Position numbers and translations under genes: made by a program
The notes under the pieces: model-generated
The model's input: only the letters and a program-made list of their open reading frames with translations
The model's database searches: none
What the model was told of the DNA's origin: nothing
Part shown: in pieces, positions 11,554 to 23,586 of the stretch
How positions within the stretch are numbered: position 1 is the stretch's first letter
Layout of the letters: the number at the start of each line of letters is the position of its first letter
Source of the DNA: Darksidea phi
Lineage: Eukaryota; Ascomycota; Dothideomycetes; Pleosporales; Lentitheciaceae
Length of the DNA stretch: 64,000 bases
Reading direction: 5' to 3'
NCBI GenBank assembly: GCA_030770425.1
Contig: JASJFT010000053.1
Coordinates: 1-64,000, forward strand

Positions 11554-14500
11554 ATGACGCAACAACCGTCGGCCCAAGCGCGCCTCACGCTCCAAGGCGC
11601 CTTCGAGCGTTTCGCGGCCACGGTCACCCCAGACGACAGTCGTGAGTTCGCCAACACCGAGCTCAACGATGTTAGAGACGAGGCTATCAAGATCGAGCGG
11701 CAGCTCCGTGCTCGCCGCACCCAGAGGAACATGGCCCGCTTGGAGCCATTCTTGCGCGGCATGGAGCACTATTCGAAAGTAGTCGAGGTCCTATGTAACG
11801 GGACTCCGTACCTGTCCTGGATATGGGCGCCAGTCAAGCTGATGCTCATGGTAAGTCGTCTTCAGCCCCGATACGGCCAAGTGTTGGTTACGAAGCGCGC
11901 AGGCTCTTACCCCAACCCTACCAAAAAGCTCTGGCCACTGTAAACTCTGCTGATTTGCATGTGGTAGATAACAGTCGATTCGCTCAGCGCGTTTGAGAAG
12001 CTCATTGAGGCATATGGCAAAATCGCAGATATGCTGCCTCGTTTTGACCGCTTAGCAACGGCACTTAGTGACGACCACAACTTCCAGGCCGTGCTCGCCC
12101 TGATTTACACCGACATCGTGGAAATTCATCGACGCGCCTACAAGTTTGTGCGTAGGAAATGTGAGCTCCTTGTTATCTCCTCTCTGACATCTCTCACCTG
12201 TGGTAGCATGGGCTATATTCTTCGGCTCTATGTGGGCTGGCTTCGAGTCTCGCTTCGATACTATTCTAAGGCGTCTCGCATATCACAGCGAGCTCCTCCA
12301 TAAAGAAGCTGTAGCAGCGGACATCTCTAACGCCGTGACACACTGGAAAGAGGAGGCAGATAGGTGGGAGCAGCAAGAACGTGAATGGCAAGCTGTCAAA
12401 AACCGGGCCGTTCTGTCGTGGCTTGCAACTGATGACATCCCTCCAGAGGATACACTGGAAAGGCACACACGTGATTGCCTTCCGAGTAGCTGCGACTGGT
12501 TCATCCAGCACCGCAAAACCCAGTTGTGGCTGAAGGATGACACTCAAAATACACTCCTTTGGCTGTACGGAAAGCCAGGTGCAGGTCAGTTGTGGTACGC
12601 ATAGCCGGGTCCCATGTGCTTATTACTAGCAACAGGCAAATCTGTCATTTGCTCCAGTCTTGTACAACACGCCGAGGCAAACGGTACAAACGTCTTCTAC
12701 TATTTCTGCAGCTACTTAGGCAGTCCAACCGATAGCTGCTCTCGTCTCCTACGATCCCTGGCCGCACAAATCACTCAAAAGCATCAAGACCTCGCAGTCT
12801 ATATCCATGATGTTTACTTCCAATCCCATGCAACCCCGTCCAGAAAGGTACTGTTAGACCTTTTGCCACTACTTTTGCAGGGTCTGGGCTCCACCCGTTT
12901 CATCATTGATGGAATTGATGAATGGGATGCACGCGAGCAAAAGGAACTCCTCAAGGATCTTACACAGATAATGTTGAGTTCGTCCTCATGCATTTGCAAG
13001 ATTCTAATCGCGAGTCGCGACACTCTGGAGATATCACGAAGTCTGCGCAAGAAGAACAAGGCAACCATGTCAATATCTCTCAGTGATAATGATGAAGGCA
13101 GTGCAATCGGTCGTTCCATCGAGCACTTCGTTGACAAAAAGCTATCGGACCTTCCAGATCATTTCGATGAACTAGACCCCAATACCTTGGCGTTGGCGCA
13201 GATAAAACGTACACTGCTGGATAAGTCCGATGGTACGTGCATCTTTGGAATATAGAAGGGCTGACTAACTCAAGCGAAGGCATGTTTTTGTGGGTACGTC
13301 TGGTCCTCGATTCCTTAGAGACTGTTTACAGCCTTGAGGAACTCCGCAACCTCGTCGAAGATCTACCAACCGAACTTGGAGCTCTATACGGACGCATTCT
13401 TGACCGTATATGTAGTGTTCGTGGTCCTCATATATACGGAGGGGTTCCACGGATGCTTAGTTGGATCTGCTTTTCACAGAGACCGTTGCATAAACACGAG
13501 CTCCTTCACGGACTCGCGATACTGCCTACCGATACGGGCGCCGAGACCCAGAGTGTCCCTGTTGCCCAGATTCTCGACCATTGCAAGCCGTTCATCGAGG
13601 AGCGGCTCGATTCAACCGTTACTTTTGTCCATTTCTCTGTCAAAGAGTATAATTGCTCTTCCTGATTTGATGCTCTGAGGCTAACGGGTTCGTAGGTTCC
13701 TTTTGAAGTGTAATGCACACCAGGTTGTTCAGCCGATACAAGCTCAGCTGGATATCTCGCTTGCATGCATCATCACACTTATTCGGGGGCTTGATTTTTT
13801 AATTCCGGACGCTAGCCCTATTGACAATCTGGTGCGAGTTGCGAGCGGCACCTATCGGCTCCTACCCTATGCGTTGGAGTACTGGATCGAGCATTGCGTG
13901 CTTTATGCTACGAAGGAGGACTCAGTCGACCTGAATCAACTACTCTTATGCAGACTTACCCAACTACGTGGGAAGCACGACCAGCTTTGGCAGACATCCG
14001 ATACAGGTGAACCTGCGCATCACGATGTATGCGAAGTCGCCGAAAGTCAACTGGATGATCGGCTCAAACTCATGGCTCACCTCCCGATCCATGTTTTGAT
14101 GGTGGGAGTGCTGCACGTACGTTGGCTGACGAGTCAACACTTTTGCAAGGATGGAGAAGGTAAGCTGCATCTTAGACCATCTCATCGCTATTGCTCCGTT
14201 GCTACGTGCCACGGATATGTTAGCTGACTCATTATTATTATAGATGCGGAGACATTCGCTGCAAAGAACGACCAAACGCTTTTTAGCAAACTGGCCGCCG
14301 TTTTCGAAAGTGCTGTCGTTCATCTATTAACACAAGACGGAGTCGCAGGTGTGACCAAAGCCGCACTTGAAGCCTTTCAAAGATCCTACGCCTCTACTGC
14401 ATTCCGCTGCCGCTTTCCGAATTGCGCAAAATCCCTGGCAGGGTTTGCGTCACCAGAACTCAGAAGCGAGCATGAAGCTACACACTACCGCCTCGTTTAC

Positions 14501-15124
14501 TGCAGAGTGGCGGGCTGCCAATACAACCTGGGTTTCAAAAATAAAGCAGGACTTGATGCTCACACGAGAAGGTACCATAACAAGCAATCTTTTTTTTCGA
14601 TTCCGCCCAAGATCAGATGTATGTCGGAAGATACAGGGGAAATTGAAGATAGTCAGACAAGATCAGATCAGTCCCAAGCTGTCCTTCAGGATTCATCTTC
14701 CGACCCGGGGATCATACTCGATCTCGTGACTGCCCCGCATGCGCCACCGAACAGCATAGATGCTATCACACCGCTAGAACAGAGGACATCTGTCTCTGTA
14801 CCGCAGGGGGCACAAATACTTAAGGCCGAAGATGTTCTAAAGCTGCAGTGTCTCTCGGGCGGTGCCAAGTCAGAGTACGAGCGGGTAATGCGGAACCTAT
14901 GGAGGACGGTGCAAAGCCGTCCAGCTAGCAGCATAGAGTACACACAGGCAAACCTGCAACTGCAAGAGTGGTCAAGCAAACTCATCACCCAAGAACGGAC
15001 ATTCCGCGCAAGGCTCATAGAACGGCAGCTGGCGAAGCATGGGCAGGAAAGCCAACCCACCAAGGCTAGCCCGCAGGCCTCTCGACATAAACATGAGGTG
15101 ATATCTCTAGAACAGTACTATTAG
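11554..15124 (+). CDS. NLR-1: NACHT-type STAND NTPase with C-terminal C2H2 zinc fingers
   Basis: A seven-exon model gives 1,058 residues: 11,554-11,850; 11,968-12,160; 12,207-12,584; 12,636-13,232; 13,280-13,646; 13,696-14,159; 14,244-15,124. The N-terminal ~280 residues are the helical region found in front of many fungal NACHT proteins. The P-loop GKPGAGKS (285-292) follows, its third glycine codon split by intron 3. Walker B is RFIIDGIDEWD (about 377-387), then GMFLWVRLVLDSL (about 489) and VHFSVKEF, the usual NACHT-to-winged-helix landmarks. Two C2H2-like fingers end the protein (C821/C826/H842/H846 and C852/C857/H872/H877), with a coiled Q/R-rich tail. No WD40, TPR or ankyrin repeats are present, so the fingers occupy the sensor end. 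Such NLRs are fungal intracellular receptors linked to heterokaryon incompatibility or defence; this one's ligand is unknown. Start: an in-frame TTG lies upstream, but the first ATG is 11,554. Confidence 0.91.
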
Positions 15125-16376
15125 AATTCAGCGCATTCTAGAAGTTAGCCCTCAGCTTCTCTTAGGCTCTTCCCATTTAGTAATCACATATTTCTAACTT
15201 TCATAAACAAGGTTTTTTACTTTATTTTAATATTCATAATACCTTGTTCTCTTACATACTATATTACCTACTTTTAATAATCCTAGTTTGTTATCATTCA
15301 TGCATTTTGATTAAGCACGCAGTACTATACTCATGGCTCGATAATCTGTACTATTAAGGTTTAGCTTATTTTACAAAAATAAATTCCGTTCAAGAAATAG
15401 ATTTAGCAATTGTAAATATGCTCTTAACTGCAGTAGCGCGTCTTAATTCTTAGCATGTACACAGTACCATCCGTAGAAGGTTAATATGATTTGCGGGAGG
15501 AGCTATTAGTCGGGAAAAGGAAAGTCGTACAAGGCCGTCGTCCATCTGTCGAAAGGTGTGCTTTTACGACCGGAAGCAATACTTCGATGCGGATATAGTT
15601 GTAGAAGATGAGATGACCATCTACTCGATGAGCAGGTGATAATTCGATCGCTTAGGCGAACGTTCTTAGTTCCGAAACGCTGCAAGCCATCCCTCAACTA
15701 GCGGTCACTGCTGCCTATATAATACAATACCGCGATCGTCAAAACCCAATCTCTGATGCCCTGCAGGTTTAAGCGCTGTTTGTAGTCAGTCTGTGCGCAC
15801 GAGCTTCATCTGATCCGGTTGTACAACAAGATGCTCCTCACTGAGGTTGGATGGTCGATCGGATTTGGGGGATGGAATCGGGCGAGTGCGGGTCGCTTTA
15901 ATGCACAACTTTTTTAACGAAAGCCTAATAGAAGGAACAGGCATTCTCGCCATGTATCGCGGTCATGCTACATGGTCATGCAAGGCTGAGAAGAATGAAT
16001 TCTGTGAAACCTAACACCAAAGAAAAAAAAGCCCTCCTTTGCTACGAAAGTGGTTGAGACACTTGCCCGGCACTTTATAATATTAAGCGGGCGGAAGTAT
16101 AAGCAGCACGAAATTCCACTTCAGTTCCCCTCACATGTCCAGCAAGCATCGACTTTCCAACACGGTCGACAGTATCCCTGCAAAGATCTCTATCCATCTC
16201 GCACTCTACCATAGCGAGTCCAGCGTCAACGGCAAACTCCTCAGTAGCAACTCGATCAGAATTGACTCTTGCAATTTCATCCGATAAACACTTATGTAAG
16301 GGCTGATTGCAAGCTAAGATCTAGCCCCCTGCAAGGATTCATCTTTGAGCCCTCCCTCTCTCGAGTGAGAAGTCGC
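15125..16376. other. convergent intergenic region between the two NLR genes
   Basis: Both NLR genes end here. 15,160-15,300 is AT-rich with TTTATTTTAATATT-type sequence suited to 3'-end formation of NLR-1. A 63-codon minus frame (15,506-15,697) has no recognisable content. Nothing else is supported. Confidence 0.5.
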
Positions 16377-19300
16377 CTAGGCTTCTAGAGCCTCTTTGCC
16401 TTTGAGACGTCGCCGTTGGAGTATAATTGACGACCTGGAACTTGCGAAGGTCCCGTCATTAGGTCCTTTTTGAGTTTCGGAACAGAAATCTTTTGCACCA
16501 TGTCTTAACAGACATTTTTCAATCTTTCTCCTTGCCTCCCTGAACTGGCCTATTGTGTCGATGTGGGCAGTCACGTCAAAAAAGCAACCCAGCTTTGTGC
16601 AAATGTGAAGTGGACTCAAGCCATGAAGCCCATTGAACAGCCCCATATATGAATTATCTTCCCATTGGACTCCATTCGTGTTCCCAATATAATTGGGGTC
16701 TGCTCCTGCTTCAAACAGAGCCTCAACAGCATCGTACTGCCAGCACCAAACAGCGATTTGTAATGGCGTGACTTGGTACTCCATACTGTTGACATCCGCA
16801 CCGCTTTGCAGAAATTGCTGGTAGTAGCCATCGTTACATCCAAACCACTCTCGGTTGGATACGATGCCAGACATTAACGCTATTGTCGGGTCGGAATGTC
16901 TTGCCCCCCTTTCCCACAGAAATTTTATAGCGCTACCGTAGTCTGCGCCGCACATCATTGACTGACCAATGACATCAATAATCGTCCCCTCAAAGCCCCA
17001 ATTTAAATGCTTCCCCAAGGGCCCGATGCAACAGGGGTGAATAGTCTGAATACTGAGTTTGAGCCTCCTTTGGAATACCTGGCTCACGCTTTTGTCTGGT
17101 AGAAACATTTCGGCCAATATTAAACCAATACCACCATCGATCGTACTCCAGAGTATGTTGAACAAATGGATAGCTTCAAGATTGTCAAGATTGTCGGGGT
17201 ATGATTCCCACTTCGCTTCCCAGAATGCATATGGGTAAAGGTGGTCGTCTCTCAGTACGCTACAGAACGTATCATAGTGTGGCTTCGATGGGTCCAGCAC
17301 ATCAATAAGCAGTGAGCGCATGGTTTCATGCTCGGGTATCCTAAATTTCCCGTACCGATGTGAATGAATAGACAGCATAGCAGAATAGGTATTGAAGTTG
17401 TTGGCGAAATCAGCCAGGGTCCAGTTGGCATGAGTCCGGTTGAGTTCTGCCGGGTTGAAGCGAAGTACCTGCGTAACTATGGTCTCCCACAAGGTTTGTG
17501 TCAAAGGCATCTGAGACATTTCACGCAATTCCCTGAGTCCCAAGTGAGCCCGTGTAGAGTTTAGGTATTCTCTAACGGTGTAATGGGCAAAGGTTACTGT
17601 TTCTATCCCTTGAGGGAAGTCTGGATTGACATTGGCTGGGTGGATGTGTATTAAGCACCCGCAAAGTTGTCGGAGTGTTTCGAGGTCATAGTAGCGCTGT
17701 AAATGGCACGAATCTATCCTGGCTGCGCTTCGTGTTGCCGCCTGCACCAATATTGAGCTAGAAATGTCGTCCTCTAACGGGAAATTGTAGAACGGCTTCA
17801 TTTCTTTGTGAAAGGAGACCCATTCCAGCGCATGATAGACAAAGAGTCGATCCTCAACTGGGATAGTGAGGAATACTCTGTCGTACGTCTCGTCCAGCGT
17901 TTTCGGTAGGTTTTTCAGTGCACTGTTTACGAGCTCGTGGTCGCACTTCAAGCGTTTGATTACATCAAGCTGGCAAACGGCCCAACGAAACCTAAAAGAC
18001 ATGGTTAGCGGTCCTTTCATAAAAACTTTCATTGGAACCCAGATGCATTAGACAGCATTTGAACATCGATCCTGTGCACAGAGAGAGAGACAATAACAGA
18101 AGTCCTGACGTACATTCCTTGAGCCTGTGAGGACACAGCATCTTCGACCTCTTGTAGAAGGCCTTGCGGCCATCGTTTGAAATCGGGAATTGATTTAAGA
18201 AGGCTCCCAACATGGCGTCGGATATCTTCTTGCACGGATGGATTTGCCATCGAGACAGGCACGGAAATGGTCCCCATGGCTGTTTCGATGTCAACGTACT
18301 CTCGGCTCGATGCAAGCAATTGGATCTTCTTGAATCGTTCGTCGACGGCTAGATCTCGAATGATTTTCAACATATCTTCTCGAGGAGCGCTTTCGTCGAC
18401 AGCATCGACCATGACATAGGCGACGTCGAAATAATCCAAAACTTCTTCCAGTGCTTTCAGAAGCTCCACGAGATTTGGTTCGCCCCCACGCTTATACAGA
18501 GCGTAGATACCAGGGGTTACGGTGCGAGCCTGACGGCAGAATTGATTTAGAAGCCATCGTAGAAATGGCGTGGCTTCGTCCTGATTATGACCGAAATAGC
18601 AGTAGTAGTAGCCGTAAGCTTGCTTCGAATCCGGTGCAGCGTTGCGGTGCGACCTTACTTGCTGGATGAGATGAGACATCAGGACCGTTTTGCCAGCTCC
18701 CGGGATGCCATGTATCCAAAGGCCGCGTGACTTCGCATCGATCCAATCTTTCCATTCCGCCAGGCGAAACATCCAGTCACCAGTACCGGCTTCGTATTGA
18801 CTGCAAGCTTTGTTGTGAAGTGACGACGGATCTGTACGCACAAGCCATGCGTAAATCTCATGACGTTGAGACTCTGATTTCCCATGCTTCTGTTAGCATT
18901 GCTAGAGTGGGATGGCATTATAAAGTAGCTTCATACCTGTTAACATTTCGTGGATTCTCGCTGCTTCGGTCTTAACATGCTTGATGTCTTGGCTGTGCTA
19001 GTGGTTAGCAAGAGAATTGTGATACGGTGCATATCTATACGCCATTTTACTCACAGGGACTCGAACGTAAGCGCAAGGTTGATAGTAGCCTTGTACTGGC
19101 TAATTTCCTCCAGCAACTTCTTTGCTCTGCTTTGTTTGAATGGCCAAGCTAGCGTCGCCAGAGTAATCTTAACCTTGCTCTTCTTGGCCCCGTTTGTGCT
19201 TGGTGTTTGGACAACATCAGAAGGAAAAAGAGCCTCAAGGGCGGCCATGGCCCTCTCGCAGCCTTCTATAGCACCATTCTTACCCGCAAGGCTACTTACC

Positions 19301-19506
19301 GCCTTCGAAATCTCCTTGTCGTGGGCGATCAGAAATTCCACGTTCTGGAAAGTTGTCCTGAGTGCCGACACCTCGAGTAAGATGATGCGGAGATCAGAAG
19401 GCGAGTCTTTCAGGGATTCGATGTAGAATCTGCAAAGGCTGGCGACTCGGGCAGAGATTTGTATAAGAGCAACAACGCTCGCGGCGACGGCGACTGCTTC
19501 AGCCAT
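16377..19506 (-). CDS. NLR-2: HeLo-like-domain NACHT protein with ankyrin repeats
   Basis: A four-exon model gives 960 residues: 19,055-19,506; 18,937-18,992; 18,114-18,873; 16,377-17,991. Introns are 62, 63 and 122 bp. Residues 1-~150 (MAEAVAVAASVVALIQISAR, later LRIILLEVSALRTTF) match the hydrophobic, helical HeLo-like N-terminal module of fungal NLRs, the membrane-active class of cell-death executors. WLVRTDPSS and HNKA precede the P-loop GIPGAGKT (225-232). Walker B is YVMVDAVDES (322-331), and QGMFRWAVCQLD (about 421-432) is the standard NACHT landmark, joined by splicing. FAHYTVREYL follows. The C-terminal end has ankyrin-type units (GADVN, TPLQIAVW, ALFEAGADPNYIG, LSPLHICTKLG). It is transcribed toward NLR-1 and has a different effector and sensor type, so it is not a simple duplicate. 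Role: likely self/non-self or pathogen sensing. Confidence 0.92.
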
Positions 19507-19844
19507 GTGAGGAGTAGACGTGAATACGTTGAGAACTCTGTGCCTAAGACGACACGACTTTAATTCCTAAGTCTCAAGGTCAAAGTGTTAGGAATCGCGG
19601 AGCTCATAAGCTCGACTTGCGAGTTCAACCTTGTAGCAGGCAGTGTGGCTGTGCTGCTCCAGCCTGTGATGTGTTGGCCAATGAACGAAAATTTAATGGT
19701 GCTCAGAACTGCCCTGTGTATGCAGGCCCATCTTGGCGGCGTCTGGACAATCCAGTCGGCGCTCAGATGCAAGCGATCGAATGGGGCCGAATATAGCTAC
19801 CAAGGGAACGACATATATCTCGAATACTATATAAGAAGTAAAAT

Positions 19845-20190
19845 CTAGCGATACGCTAGTAGTGGAAGTAGGCTATTAAAATATATAACGCTAGCTTACG
19901 AGTCTTTACCCCGATTAAAAAACTATTAATATATAAGCTAAGGGGCGCTTACTTCCTCTTTTATAATATATAGGTAGTCTTTCTAATAAGCTATAGCTAC
20001 TATATATAGTAAGGTAATATTAGAAGAGTAACTAGCGTACGCCTATTAAATAATATCGCCCTAAGGCTTATTAGACGAAGATAATATTTCGGGCTCGTTA
20101 ATAGGCTGATAGGACGCCACTCGCCTAAATAGTATATAAAGTAATAAAGAAATTAATTCTTTTTAAATTTTTCTTTTTTTTTCTTAAAAT
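19845..20190. repeat. small AT-rich RIP-like island
   Basis: About 350 bp with the same TA/TTA/CTA texture as the large repeat blocks, lying between NLR-2 and the PhoD gene. It keeps some CG-containing words (GCGCTTACTTCC, TCGCCC), so decay is less complete. No transposase or LTR sequence is recognisable. It ends against a GC-rich palindromic tract, which suggests a short non-autonomous element. Confidence 0.55.
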
Positions 20191-20193
20191 TAG

Positions 20194-20272
20194 AGCCCCG
20201 CCCCCCCTAATCGCGTGCTAGTCTGGACCCTAATTAGGGCCCCGCCGGGCCCCCCTAATTTAGGGGGGACTG
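20194..20272. repeat. GC-rich palindromic tract
   Basis: The tract contains CCCCCCTAA, one T, and TTAGGGGGG (about 20,250-20,268): a perfect nine-base-pair palindrome around one base. A related word GCCCCGCC...CCCCTAAT occurs twice (about 20,194-20,211 and 20,238-20,258). It borders the AT island and precedes the PhoD start by about 190 bp. It may be the protected end of a transposable element or a hairpin in the PhoD upstream region. Confidence 0.6.
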
Positions 20273-20454
20273 GAACCGTAGTGTCATTGGCCAACCGCAC
20301 AGTTGTATGAATACGATGCCGAACTGTGCCCCGCGACAACGCAATAAATGCAGGTGCAGGGGTGATCAATCCGAGATTGGGGGCGTATATAACACGAACT
20401 GCACGATAGAGGGGCCGGTAGACTGCTGCCATCGCTTCCTCGTCTCTCTTCAAG

Positions 20455-22748
20455 ATGATTGCATTTCTGATTACAGCGATGCTTTTTGCCACTGTCGTAA
20501 TGGCAACCTTTGACGCAAATCTCAATTACGCCTCTCCATCACGTCGACACGCGTCGTTGGGCATTGACGTGCCAAGGCTTACCAAAAGAGGGCTTACATC
20601 ACGCGCCTGGGACCCAGCACAGCTAAACTTCACGCACGGAGTAGCTTCCGGTGACCCTTTCCCCAATTCTGTCGTCCTCTGGACGCGCATCTCACCTACG
20701 CTCAAGAACGATGAGTCGAATGTGACTGTGAAGGGCAATGTTCCACTCTACAATCATGACACAGAAACATACATCAAAGCCTCCCAAAATCCAATCTGCG
20801 TCGAGTATAAAGTCGGGAGTGATAAAAACTTCTCCATCGTTACTGATAAGGGGACTGCATATACGACATCTGACATCGACTACACCGTCAAAGTATTAGC
20901 CATTCCTCTCAACACCAAACCGATTTCATCGTGCTGACTTTGCGCAGGTCGAGGCCAAGAATCTCCAACCATTCACCCGGTACTATTATCAGTTTTCCGT
21001 CTGCGGTTCAAGTAGCAACAAAAGCCCCCTCGGACGCACCAAAACAAGCCCGAATCCAGATGATGAAGTTGGCAAAGTGGGACTTGCGGTTTACTCGTGC
21101 AGTAATTATCCCAATGGATACTTTAACGCCTATGGAAACGCGGCAAGAAAGGACAAAATTGACTATGTTGTAAGTCTGCACTAGAAGGCTCTAGATAACG
21201 AACCATCGCTAATTGTTGCGAGATCCATCTTGGCGACTATATATACGAGACTGGAAAAGGCACCCTAGGAAAAGACCCGAGAGCGACGAATCCCGGCGAT
21301 GAAATCTTTACTCTCTACGGTATGTTTCCATGCTGACTCCTTGTATCCTACGCTGATCATACACGCAGACTACCGAACAAGGATTGCCCAATGTAAGCAA
21401 TAATTTAGACAGAGATGGGCTTGTTTTAACTCTGCCAGATCGAACGGACCTAGACCTTCTTCTTTCCCACCGCCAGTATCCGTGGATCCCGGTTTGGGAC
21501 GATCATGGTAATCTTGCCCAATCAAATCATCGAACATAGCTCATTCTGTTTTAGAGGTGTCCAATAATGGCTACCGTGATGGATCGAGTGGTCTCAATAA
21601 CACTGAGCACTCGTTCCTCAAATTTGGTGGTGTTAGCGTCGACCAACGCAAGATGAATGCCGTTCGAGCGTACTTTGAGTGGATGCCGTAAGCTACAGCA
21701 ATTCTTCATCCTTGAACAATCTAACTACCTCCTCAGCATACGCCAAGTTGATATGGATGACAACCTCCGCATCTGGCGCACATTCCAGGTTGGCAAACTG
21801 TTCGACCTAATCATGCTCGATACACGAAACTATGATCGTTCCATCACAACATTAGGATGGAACAACGAATACGTTGCTGCATTAAAAGATGACGCTGGGC
21901 GAACACTTATGGGGAGCCATCAAGAGAACTGGTTCTATAATCAGCTTTCAAAGTCCAATGACCGAGCCGCAACATGGAGACTTATAGGAAACCAGATCAT
22001 TTTCTCGAGAATCAATAATACAGCGAGGAGCAAGGACTGGTTGAATGCAGATCAGTGGGATGTATGCCTTCGAAGTTTCTTCCTCGGGCGATTCAAAGCT
22101 AACACCACCAGGGCTATATGGCAAACCGCAACCGCACCCTCCATCACCTCTACTCAAACAAAATCCCTAACACCGTCTTCCTCGCCGGTGACTCGCACGC
22201 AAATTGGGTGTCTGACCTTGCGTGGCTCGACGAGATGCCGTACGACCAAGTCACCGGCGCTGGGTCCATCGGCGTTGAGTTCGCAGGAACAGCGGTCTCG
22301 TCCAGCGGCTTTGGCGGCACGATTGCAAGTGCGAATAAAAAATCGACCGGCCTCGTTCGAGACAACAAGGAGTTGCAGTGGAGTGAGGGATATTATAGAG
22401 GGTACTATGAACTTCGGATTACGCCTACAGAGATGATCGCGAATTACTACGGTACGTTTTCCCTCTAATTTCTTTCACAACTCTTTCACAGTTTCCCCCA
22501 GTTATATCCCGTCTAATCACAAGCGCGCAGGGTGCCCCACAGTAGCAACCCGTAATCCCTTCGAAATTAGCCTCGCCAACTTCACTGTAAAAGCTGGTGC
22601 CAACCATCTCCAGCGCAGTGTTGCGAATGGTAGCGTAGAAAGTGGCGCTTTACAGAGGGGAAACGTAAAGCAGACTAATTTAACGTTGAATACTGAAAGC
22701 GGGATGTGGAATATTACCGCTTTCAAGGATATGTTTATCAAGTACTGA
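20455..22748 (+). CDS. PhoD-like alkaline phosphatase / phosphodiesterase, secreted
   Basis: A nine-exon model gives 621 residues: 20,455-20,892; 20,948-21,169; 21,223-21,319; 21,369-21,392; 21,439-21,507; 21,555-21,687; 21,737-22,061; 22,112-22,451; 22,531-22,748. One exon is only 24 bp. The N-terminus MIAFLITAMLFATVVMA is a signal peptide. PhoD-family landmarks follow: FTHGVASGDPFPNSVVLWTR, VYSCSNYPNGYFNAY, IHLGDYIYE, IPVWDDHEVSNN, the LDTRNYDRS segment, and GDSHANWV. These carry the Asp/His/Asn metal ligands of this Ca/Fe-type metallophosphatase family. Predicted role: release of phosphate from extracellular phosphoesters. Several N-glycosylation sequons (NFT, NVT, NLT) fit a secreted protein. 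The reading is intact. Confidence 0.92.
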
Positions 22749-23586
22749 GAGATGGAGAGGATAAGTGGGGTCGGGATGGAGTGGAGATTAAACCTTAGCT
22801 TGGATTTAGATAGCAACGGTGGTATTCTCCCGCACCTCGTGCCCAAGATACTCAAGATGCACCGTCTATTTGAGGGCGAAGAAAAGGTGCAATTGCTTGG
22901 ACCGCAGCGATGTACCGCGACATACAGTAAACTCTTGCACGCCTACGATGCCGACGCCATGAGTGATCTGTACTACATTCGTCGACCTAAGTGAGATACC
23001 TCGCCTAATTCTACATTGGTATATTTCTCGAAATTCGAAGAACTAGAGCAAGCAATGCGGGATTTTGACGGGTTTCGTATTGGGGCCAATAACCTCCTTG
23101 AGTGTCTCGAAGCCACCCAAGCAACATTCATGGGAATCGCACAGGAACCATACTGGACATAACTCGACTGGGTACGTACCCGGAGGGCAGAACATGTGTG
23201 CCTTGAACGCAGTATCCTAAATCACGGTTGAAGGAGCATGCTAGACGTCTTGCTAAGGCAAGTAGAAGGGCTTACATGAGGACATAGCGCTAACTTTACG
23301 CCGCCGTGTTTAGATAGATTGGCTCCGCGAAGAGTACCTACATGGAGCGGGAAGGGGAGGGAATGTCGAGGAAGTATATTCTCAAACGTTATGAGCGGAC
23401 GCTATGGAGATAACACTGGAATGCTACACCCTCCCAAACGTGAACACACAGTCGCATTTAGGGTTAACTCATCGTCGTTATTATAAGTATCTGGTGACAA
23501 CGATTACTTGATTTCAAAGAACTGGTCGATACCCCATCTTCGTAGAGGAAACTAGCCGTGATAGCTGTCTAGACTTTCCCCCGGCC
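22749..23586. other. convergent intergenic region, nothing identified
   Basis: About 840 bp between the PhoD stop and the reductase stop, with the two genes transcribed toward each other. An 80-codon plus frame right after PhoD (22,752-22,994) has no known motif. Confidence 0.5.

Noticed and set aside
16377..18051. Plus-strand frames inside NLR-2 (17,364-17,564; 17,866-18,051)
   Set aside because: They are antisense shadows of the long conserved NLR-2 exon.
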